A stretch of 12,162 nucleotides of DNA. Origin: Planctomycetota bacterium. Its GTDB lineage: Bacteria > Planctomycetota > MHYJ01 > JACQXL01 > JAVHLO01. Shown piece by piece: positions 1-5,462 of this stretch. Positions within the stretch are counted from its first letter, which is position 1, and every line of letters begins with the position of its first letter. Position numbers and translations under genes: made by a program. The notes under the pieces were generated by a model. That model was not told the DNA's origin, ran no database searches, and saw only the letters and a list, made by a program, of their open reading frames with translations. Location: NCBI GenBank assembly GCA_031082105.1, contig JAVHLO010000060.1, forward strand, positions 1 to 12,162, read 5' to 3'.

Positions 1-1532
1 TTGACCTTGACGTGGAGCCTGCGGCCGCCGTCCGATTCCTCGACCGACCACGCGAGGTACCTGGTCTCGATCTTTGCTCCGTCGGCGCCGGTCGCCTCGA
101 CCAGCTCGACCCCCGTGACGGGCTTGACGTCCTTCGGCAGGTCGGCGGTCGCATACAGCCGCATGTTCCAGGCCATGCCGTCCTCGCCGCCCGCGTTGTG
201 CTGATACTGGTCGAAGAGATAGCAGTAGATGCCCGACACCATCGCCGGATCGGTCTCGCACTCGAGCGAGTATCCCTTGTCGGCCTTCGACAGCTTGGTT
301 GTGACGACCGACATGTTCTTCCTGCAGATTTTCAGCGCCGGGTCGCCGAAGAGCACGGTGCCGACTCCGCTCATCATGAGGCGGTTCCTGCGCGCGGTCT
401 GAGGGTCCTTGCCTGCTTCGTTTCTCGGCGTGCCGTCGGCGAAGGGCGTTATGACAAGGCTCTTCTCTCCCCACCCGAGGTAGGCCATGATCAGCATGTC
501 GTATTCGCGTCTTCGGACGTCGCCGAGCGGCACGCCCTCGGCGAGCGCATGCGCGAGCTCGCCGGTCATGGCGGGGCCGGCAAGCCTCGGCTCGATCGAC
601 GCAACATAGGCGCTCGCGCCCGCCGCGATGACGGAAAGCGCGATGCTCTCGGTCGGTTCGACCTTCTTTTCCTTGATGTTCACGTAGGCGCCGCTCTTCA
701 CGTCCTCCTCTTCGATCCAGTCGTACGCCCGGCTGACGCAGCCGGTCAGGCAGGCGTAGTTGAAGACGACCGCGGCGGTCAGGTCGAGCTTTCTCACGTC
801 AGCGGCCGAGATGTTGCCCACGATCCCCCTGGGCGATCCGTGACCGCCCATCATTATGACGCCGTTGCCTGAGAAATCAGATATGTTTCTGGTCATCCAT
901 GCGGTGATCTCTTCCGGCGTCATGTGCTTCTTGTCCGTCTCGCCGAAGGTCACCCGGACGACCGGCCAGTCAACGAAGTAGCCTTCGTTGATCCCCGTCG
1001 TCTCCGTTCTCGTCGACTTCGCCGACGGTTCTTCCGGTCCGGACCCTATGGTGGGGACCGCGAGTATCCTGTGCGGGAGCCCCTGTTTCGCGGCCTTTGC
1101 GATGTTCTTGACGAACTTGACCGCCTCCTCTTCCGTTGCGCCCGTCACGTACCCGTACGAGAAATCGCAAAGGGGGTCGTCGTCCATCTCCGTGCAGAGT
1201 TTGAGGAACATCCCCTGGAAGTTCACGTCGAGCGTGTCGGGCCTCAACACGACCGTCACGTAGCGCGGCTTGATACCGCGCAGGCTCTTCTTCAGCTCCT
1301 CCCACTTCGCCGGATCGTACCGGACCACCTTCGCCTCGGGGTGGAGGAGCTTCTTGAACTCCGTGACGACCTTGTCGTACGCGCCACCGGCCTTGATGTC
1401 CGTCAGTATCACATACTCGCCCTGGGGACGCTTGCCGTCGTCGGCCGGCTGCTGGGCCGTGACTGCGCGTGCGAAACAGAAGGCCACCGCGAGGGCCGCC
1501 AATGCTCCCAAAATACGTGTTGTTCGTGTCAT
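1..1532 (-). CDS. Secreted caspase-fold (C25/gingipain-like) peptidase A, C-terminus beyond window
   Basis: The frame is open from ATG at 1532 to the window edge (510 residues, no stop), so the C-terminus is missing. AGGAG lies 8 bases upstream of the ATG. Residues 1-26 form a signal peptide (Arg-containing start, hydrophobic core, AVTA before QQ), so the product is exported. The clan CD pattern is clear: a hydrophobic strand ending in MMGGHGSP with His231, then 30 residues on AVVFNYACLTG with Cys261, a likely catalytic dyad. A further VLFGDPAL motif (393-400) is typical of C25-type and CHAT proteins. Residues 119-133 (DPLCDFSYGYVTGAT) are nearly identical in the paralogue starting at 5119. 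It is the last gene of the leftward cluster, 123 bp after the LanC-like gene. The caspase fold and export are well supported; peptidase activity and substrate are inferred, and assignment to C25 rather than another clan CD family is tentative. Confidence 0.82.
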   Translation of the reverse strand, partial: MTRTTRILGALAALAVAFCFARAVTAQQPADDGKRPQGEYVILTDIKAGGAYDKVVTEFKKLLHPEAKVVRYDPAKWEELKKSLRGIKPRYVTVVLRPDTLDVNFQGMFLKLCTEMDDDPLCDFSYGYVTGATEEEAVKFVKNIAKAAKQGLPHRILAVPTIGSGPEEPSAKSTRTETTGINEGYFVDWPVVRVTFGETDKKHMTPEEITAWMTRNISDFSGNGVIMMGGHGSPRGIVGNISAADVRKLDLTAAVVFNYACLTGCVSRAYDWIEEEDVKSGAYVNIKEKKVEPTESIALSVIAAGASAYVASIEPRLAGPAMTGELAHALAEGVPLGDVRRREYDMLIMAYLGWGEKSLVITPFADGTPRNEAGKDPQTARRNRLMMSGVGTVLFGDPALKICRKNMSVVTTKLSKADKGYSLECETDPAMVSGIYCYLFDQYQHNAGGEDGMAWNMRLYATADLPKDVKPVTGVELVEATGADGAKIETRYLAWSVEESDGGRRLHVKV

Positions 1533-1568
1533 GGTCCGTTCTCCTGAAAAAGACTCCAGGCCGGATTG

Positions 1569-1638
1569 TTCACCACAGAGACACGGAGGACACAGAGGAG
1601 AAGCCTGAAAATGGCCTCTCTGTGTCTCCGTGGTTCAC
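1569..1638. repeat. Imperfect inverted repeat, CACAGAGACACGG family
   Basis: The left arm (about 1570-1599, containing CACCACAGAGACACGGAGG) is the imperfect reverse complement of the right arm (about 1615-1638, CTCTGTGTCTCCGTGGTTCA), with a short spacer between. It lies in the 123-bp gap between the LanC-like gene and the peptidase gene. From general knowledge, similar repeats occur between genes in many environmental bacteria without a settled function. A transcript could fold here, but there is no T-tract, so I do not call a terminator. Confidence 0.75.
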
Positions 1639-1655
1639 GGCAGACTTCTGCGAGG

Positions 1656-2591
1656 TCACTTCGCGATCAACGCGGGGCGGGTCTTGCCGGGATCCGCGAG
1701 CCGCAGGAAGAAGTGCCCGACGCCGGCGGTCCCGTTCATGTACGAGCTGTTGCCGAACCGCCAGCGGATCTCGTCTCCTTTCTCGATGCAGCACGCGCGC
1801 GCCGGCTCCGCGTGGTCAAGCGCGAGGTCGAGATATTTCCGATCGCCGAGCACGCGGTAGGCCTCGAGCAGTATGTCGCCGTTGCCCGGCGTGCCGTGGC
1901 ACAGGCTCATGTCGAGCCTGTAGTATTTCCCGGGCCTTGCCGTGGTCGCGGCGCACTTCTCCACCCAGTCGCGGTAGAGCGGCTTCTCGGTTACCTCGTA
2001 CAGCTTGAGGAACATGAGGAGCATTCCCGGCGGGCCGTGGCACCACTGGAACTTGATCTTGTCCGGCTGCGGCGTGTATTTCGCATACCACTGGAACCCC
2101 TGGCCGAGCGGCTGCGCCCCGTCCATCACCAGCTTCGCGCCGCCCTCGGCATATTCGAGGTATTTCGGTTCGCCCGTCGCGCGACCGAGTTCCGCGAGCG
2201 AGTACACGACGCCCGCGACGCCGTGCGCGAACCCGGTATAGAAGAAATCCTGGCCTGTCCCGGTCCACGGTTCCATCGCCCATGTGAACCCGCCGTTCTC
2301 GACGGGCCGCGCCCACTTCACGATGAAATCTCCGGCGCGCCTCGCCTCCGCGATGTAGAACGGGTCCGGCCCGTATTCGTTCAGGTCGAGCAGGAAGAGC
2401 AAGTATCCCGCCGCGCCGCAGTACATGTCGAGCGTCCAGTAGGGCTGGTCGTTCTCCTTGTACTTCCATCCGTCCGCAAACCGGCGCGCGATCCGGTCGG
2501 CCGACTCGAAGTGCTTCTTGTCGCCCGTGACGCGCGCGAGTTCGAGGTACATCAGCCCCTTGCCCGCGTCGCCGACGAACAGCCCCGGCAC
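1656..2591 (-). CDS. LanC-like zinc protein A, 5'-truncated
   Basis: This is a LanC-like (lanthionine synthetase C family) alpha/alpha-barrel. From the first usable start, GTG at 2591, it has 311 residues, while its paralogue (5463-6911) has 482. Successive helical-hairpin motifs are GDAGKG (7-12), CGAAGY (58-63), AHGVAG (122-127), WCHGPPG (183-189), CHGTPG (231-236) and NGTAGVG (286-292). By analogy with NisC, the zinc ligands would be Cys184, Cys231 and His232, with His123 as the active-site His; all four are present. In known LanC enzymes this site drives Cys addition to dehydroamino acids; the substrate here is unknown. The first hairpin and the signal peptide found in the paralogue are missing. 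No convincing ribosome site precedes the GTG (GAGAAGG lies 11 bases away), and coding-like sequence continues upstream to a TGA at 2673-2675. It may be a pseudogene or a shortened cytoplasmic protein. Confidence 0.8.
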   Translation of the reverse strand: MPGLFVGDAGKGLMYLELARVTGDKKHFESADRIARRFADGWKYKENDQPYWTLDMYCGAAGYLLFLLDLNEYGPDPFYIAEARRAGDFIVKWARPVENGGFTWAMEPWTGTGQDFFYTGFAHGVAGVVYSLAELGRATGEPKYLEYAEGGAKLVMDGAQPLGQGFQWYAKYTPQPDKIKFQWCHGPPGMLLMFLKLYEVTEKPLYRDWVEKCAATTARPGKYYRLDMSLCHGTPGNGDILLEAYRVLGDRKYLDLALDHAEPARACCIEKGDEIRWRFGNSSYMNGTAGVGHFFLRLADPGKTRPALIAK

Positions 2592-2675
2592 GCGGTCGGC
2601 GTCCTTCTCAGTGATGTCGGCGACCCACCTGGCGGCCGCTTCCGCGGCCTCGAGGTATTTCTTTTCATTTTGTCA
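2592..2675 (-). pseudogene. Coding remnant upstream of LanC-like A, ended by in-frame TGA
   Basis: In the frame of the LanC-like gene, codons from 2672 down to 2592 read as a typical helical LanC hairpin segment (KKYLEAAEAAARWVADITEK and on). They contain no ATG or TTG, and a TGA stands at 2673-2675. The segment matches the place of RFLDAAKGVGLRLVKLA in the paralogue, so the ancestral protein continued through here. Upstream of the stop the frame no longer resembles LanC. A 5' deletion or rearrangement with its junction near 2675 explains this best; a sequencing or assembly error is the alternative. Confidence 0.6.
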
Positions 2676-2746
2676 CGAACCACCGGAATACCGAGCAAGG
2701 GCAGACTCCAGCTTGATTTCGAGTTCTTCCGGCTTCCGCTGACTAA

Positions 2747-2828
2747 CCACCGAACGCACTGAAGACACCGAAAGAGGGAGGAAGACTGACACCTTCGGCT
2801 CCTTCAGTGTCTTCAGTGGTTTCAGTGG
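2747..2828. repeat. Imperfect inverted repeat, CACTGAAGACACCGAA family
   Basis: The left arm (2747-2776, containing CACTGAAGACACCGAAAGAG) pairs with the right arm (2799-2828, CTCCTTCAGTGTCTTCAGTG) across a 22-base spacer. The unit ACTGAAGAC recurs in both arms. The core resembles the CACAGAGACACGG repeat at 1569-1638 in layout (short A/C/G-rich units, inverted arms) but differs in sequence. It lies about 70 bases from the point where the LanC-like gene loses its coding continuity. Confidence 0.75.
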
Positions 2829-2973
2829 CTTCCCGTGAGCGTCTTGGGGGTCGGGGAACGCCCGGTGCGCGTATTGTCTGTCAATATTGGCTCTTGCGAA
2901 GGCGGAAAATCGCGATGCACACATTGGAAGCCGCAATCCGTCCCGGATCACTCTCACCCGCGCATCTGTGTTG

Positions 2974-3065
2974 TTCTGTGGCCCCGCCTTCATTTCTGTG
3001 GGATTCAGTGTCTTCTGTGGCCCCGTTTTCGTTTCTGTGCGCTTCTGTGTCCTTCTGTGGCCCCG
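2974..3065. repeat. Three direct copies of TTCTGTGGCCCCG, about 40-bp period
   Basis: TTCTGTGGCCCCG occurs at 2974-2986, 3013-3025 and 3053-3065, spaced 39 and 40 bases apart, with further TTTCTGTG and TTCTGTGT units between. The array ends only 5 bases from the TAG stop (3071-3073) of the lipoprotein gene, so it lies in that gene's 3' untranslated region. The intervening bases are themselves repeat-derived rather than unique, so this is not a CRISPR array. Confidence 0.75.
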
Positions 3066-3070
3066 TATCG

Positions 3071-5119
3071 CTACTCGGCCTTCGAGAACTTGACCACGCC
3101 GCGCGTCTTGTCAAGCTCATACTTCAAGCCGAGCTCCTTGCAGAGTCTGTCGAGCCCGCCCCGGAGCGGCTCGCTTTCGAGCTTGAGGCTCACGCGCTTC
3201 GCCGCGGCGGGTTTTGCGCCTTCGTCCAGCTCGAACTTGATCAGCCCCATGAGGTCCGGGCCGTACTCCTCGGCGTACGCCTTGCCGATGTGCTCTATCG
3301 ATTCGAGGATGTTGGCCAGCGTTCGGTCGTTCCACTCGTATGCCCATGGTGTGTCGAGCACCTTCTCGGCGAGCGCGCCGGGATCGAGTTTACCCTCGGG
3401 CGGCTTCTTCGCTGTGGTGGGCTCTTCCGTGTCGGGCTCGGCGGGCACGGTCGCCGTGGCCGCGTAACGGGTGTTCCCGACGCGGCAGGCCGCCGCCTCG
3501 TTCTCCGCGGGGACGATGCGGAAGACGAGCGAGACGCCCGCCCGCGCGCCGAGTCCGTCCCTGTAGGCCTGTCGCGTGGAGAACGCGCCGACGTGAAGTC
3601 GAACGTTGCCGCGGTCGCGCTCCTCCGCCCAGCGCACCTCGCCGACGATCGACCTGTCGCGCGAGGCGGCGCAGTCGGCGATCTCGACCGCGCGTACGCC
3701 CTTCGCAGCGAGCTCGGCGGGCAGGTCGATGGCGAAAAAGACCCGGGACCAATACTGCCGGCAATCGTACTGGTCGACGTAGTCGGGCGCGGAGGGGTCG
3801 ACCACTTCGCACTCGATTCGGAACGACCCGTCGTCGGATTTCGTCGGCCCGGCGATCCTGATGGGGGCGACATCGAGCTTCTGGAACGGCGCGAAGGCCG
3901 GGTCGCCATAGAGCACGCGGTTTGCCGCGCCGCCGCGCATCATCGCCGTCACCTCTGGGTCGGCCTCCTCGCCGTCCGGGGTGTACAGGCCGTACTTCAT
4001 CTCGCCGCAGAAGGCCAGCACCAGCTCGTCGTAGCACGACCTCATCACCTCGCCGAGCGGCGCGCCGGTCGAGAACATCCTGCGGACCTCCACGTCGGTG
4101 CGCCAACCGTGGTTGGGTCCGACGGGCAGCATCGCGGCGGTGACGCCCGACGCGAGGTACACGAGCCCGAGGCTCCTCTCAGCGGGCATGTCGTAGACCT
4201 CGACCTTGTCGGAAGCGCCGAAGGTCGAGACGATATCGCCCTCGACGTAAACCCGCCGGAGCGAACCGCAATGGCAGGTGCCGCTGGTGATCACCGCGGG
4301 ATAGAGGTTCAGTTCTCGGTACATCGCCGCGTCGATCCAGAACATCTCGTCGCCGGGGTTCTGGCCGACCTTCGTCGGGTCGTACGGCCAGTGCTTCTCG
4401 CTGTGGCGGTTCCGGTCGTCGTCGAAGAGCCAGACGCGCTCCGGATCGCCGCAGCCGGTCATCTTGATGAGGCCGTGCCCCTCGAGGTCGCGCAAGTGCT
4501 GGGCGAGAAAATCCTTCGTGGCGTTCCGGTCGCCCTCGAGACCGAGCGCCATCTGGCCCGTCGTGTAGCCGGCCTTGCAGAGCCAGTCGGGCTCGGGTTC
4601 GCGCCCGATGTCGCACTGGCCGCCGCAGACGTAGCTGTACATGAACCGTTTCGGGAGCCCGTCCTTTTCGGCCTTGATGATGTTGCGCACAAATGTCGCC
4701 GCGTCGCGGGCCGTCGCGCCCGTGATGTAGCCGTAGGAGAAATCGCAGAACGGATCGGCGTCGAGCCGCGTGCTCATCATCAGGAAGCTCCTGATGAAGT
4801 TCGTGTCGATGACCTCGGGCTTCACGACGACGGCGACGAACCGCGGCGACAGTTCGGCCAGCCGGGCGCGCAGCCCTTCGAGGTCGTCCGGGCTGAAAAG
4901 CACGGTCGCGGCCTTCCGGTGCGCGGCCAGGAGCGTCACCGCCTCGTAGAACGGGTCGGAGTCCGCGATGTTCGTCACGACGACGTACGCGCTCGTCGTG
5001 GCGTCCGCGGCGTCGGTCCGGCCGGGCGTCGTTCCCGTGTCGCTGGCGCAACCCGCAAAGAGCACGAGCGCAGCAACCGACGCCAGTGAAAGCGCGCGAA
5101 TCAGGGCGGAACTTCTCAT
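3071..5119 (-). CDS. Caspase-fold (C25-like) lipoprotein B with C-terminal STN-type domain
   Basis: ATG at 5119 has GAGGAGGT 6 bases upstream, and the protein is 682 residues. The N-terminus is a lipoprotein signal: ALVLFAGC with Cys24 as the lipidated residue. It is paralogous to the protein starting at 1532 and shares DPFCDFSYGYITGAT (122-136) and VLYGDPA (402-408). The Cys strand is kept (AVITSGTCHCG, Cys282, with a second Cys284), but the strand expected to end in GHG reads LIKMTGCGDP, putting Cys223 where the paralogue has catalytic His231. A nearby His215 (GHG) lies 8 residues earlier and aligns with Asn223 of the paralogue. After an acidic, Pro/Thr-rich linker (about 560-575), residues 630-682 resemble an STN short domain (VSLKLESEPLRGGLDRLCKE, then GVVKFSK). 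It may be a non-proteolytic lipoprotein or use an altered site. Longer starts upstream would place the lipobox internally and are rejected. Confidence 0.85.
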   Translation of the reverse strand: MRSSALIRALSLASVAALVLFAGCASDTGTTPGRTDAADATTSAYVVVTNIADSDPFYEAVTLLAAHRKAATVLFSPDDLEGLRARLAELSPRFVAVVVKPEVIDTNFIRSFLMMSTRLDADPFCDFSYGYITGATARDAATFVRNIIKAEKDGLPKRFMYSYVCGGQCDIGREPEPDWLCKAGYTTGQMALGLEGDRNATKDFLAQHLRDLEGHGLIKMTGCGDPERVWLFDDDRNRHSEKHWPYDPTKVGQNPGDEMFWIDAAMYRELNLYPAVITSGTCHCGSLRRVYVEGDIVSTFGASDKVEVYDMPAERSLGLVYLASGVTAAMLPVGPNHGWRTDVEVRRMFSTGAPLGEVMRSCYDELVLAFCGEMKYGLYTPDGEEADPEVTAMMRGGAANRVLYGDPAFAPFQKLDVAPIRIAGPTKSDDGSFRIECEVVDPSAPDYVDQYDCRQYWSRVFFAIDLPAELAAKGVRAVEIADCAASRDRSIVGEVRWAEERDRGNVRLHVGAFSTRQAYRDGLGARAGVSLVFRIVPAENEAAACRVGNTRYAATATVPAEPDTEEPTTAKKPPEGKLDPGALAEKVLDTPWAYEWNDRTLANILESIEHIGKAYAEEYGPDLMGLIKFELDEGAKPAAAKRVSLKLESEPLRGGLDRLCKELGLKYELDKTRGVVKFSKAE

Positions 5120-5201
5120 GTTCGACCTCCTCGGCAATATTCTATGGGACAAACTCTGAGTGGATCCCGACGTTCTGTTCGACAACCGATGTCCGCCTGA
5201 T

Positions 5202-5233
5202 GGACACGGAAACACGGAATCGCGGAAACACGG
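5202..5233. repeat. Two direct copies of CGGAAACACGG
   Basis: CGGAAACACGG occurs at 5207-5217 and 5223-5233, 16 bases apart, inside a GGACACGGAAACACGG context. The units resemble those of the other intergenic repeats in this cluster. Confidence 0.65.
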
Positions 5234-5303
5234 CACGTCGGTGAAAAGCCCAGGGATCGCCAGCGCCGTATCGACGTCGGCAATCCGGACAACGTCTTTC
5301 TTC

Positions 5304-5394
5304 ACCGCAAAGAACGCAAAGCGCGGAAAGGTCGAAGACCTGTCGCATGGCCGAGTTCGTTTTCTTCTTTGCGATCTTTGCGCGCTTTGCGGTT
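5304..5394. repeat. Imperfect inverted repeat, CGCAAAGAACGCAAAG family
   Basis: The left arm (5304-5330, ACCGCAAAGAACGCAAAGCG) pairs with the right arm (about 5365-5394, ending TTTGCGCGCTTTGCGGTT). A spacer of about 35 bases separates them. Both arms are built from CGCAAAG units. It lies in the 3' region of LanC-like B and could form a long hairpin in the transcript. Confidence 0.75.
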
Positions 5395-5462
5395 GGTTTC
5401 GTTGCGGCCTTGCAGCGCTGCGTCCTTCTTGTGGCCTCCAGCGAAGTGTCCTTCGGCGTTTC

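Larger units (their letters stand above)
2676..3070. other. Repeat-rich gap without a gene
   Basis: This gap separates the stop of the caspase-fold lipoprotein gene (3071) from the truncated LanC-like gene. It holds an inverted repeat (2747-2828) and a three-copy TTCTGTGGCCCCG array (2974-3065). A minus-strand frame is open through most of it, but its peptide is made of Pro/Leu/Lys-Thr runs derived from the repeats, so I do not call a gene. I saw no clear promoter for the LanC-like gene. Confidence 0.6.
5120..5462. other. Repeat-bearing gap between LanC-like B and lipoprotein B
   Basis: This 343-base gap holds two CGGAAACACGG copies (5207-5217 and 5223-5233), an inverted repeat (5304-5394) and, at its left end, the strong ribosome site of the lipoprotein gene. 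An A/T-rich patch (revcomp CATAGAATATTG, near 5131-5142) could serve as a -10 region for that gene, but no matching -35 is convincing. No gene is seen. Confidence 0.55.

Noticed and set aside
12..1547. Two long plus-strand open frames opposite the first peptidase gene
   Set aside because: They are Arg/Val/His-rich antisense frames with no recognisable motif, whereas the minus strand encodes a signal peptide and clan CD motifs without a stop.
2673..2993. 106-codon minus-strand frame in the gap before LanC-like A, in the same frame
   Set aside because: Its peptide is repeat-derived (KPLKPLKTLKEPK-like runs), it shows no signal peptide or LanC motif, and a TGA separates it from the LanC-like sequence.
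2974..3065. CRISPR array
   Set aside because: Only three 13-base units with related, not unique, intervening sequence, and no cas gene nearby.
2807..5089. 760-codon plus-strand open frame opposite the lipoprotein gene
   Set aside because: It is antisense to a gene with lipobox, ribosome site and paralogue; high GC content keeps the opposite strand open.
5120..5462. Lanthipeptide precursor gene beside the LanC-like genes
   Set aside because: No small frame with a ribosome site and a Ser/Thr/Cys-rich end was found in any gap, and no dehydratase gene is present.
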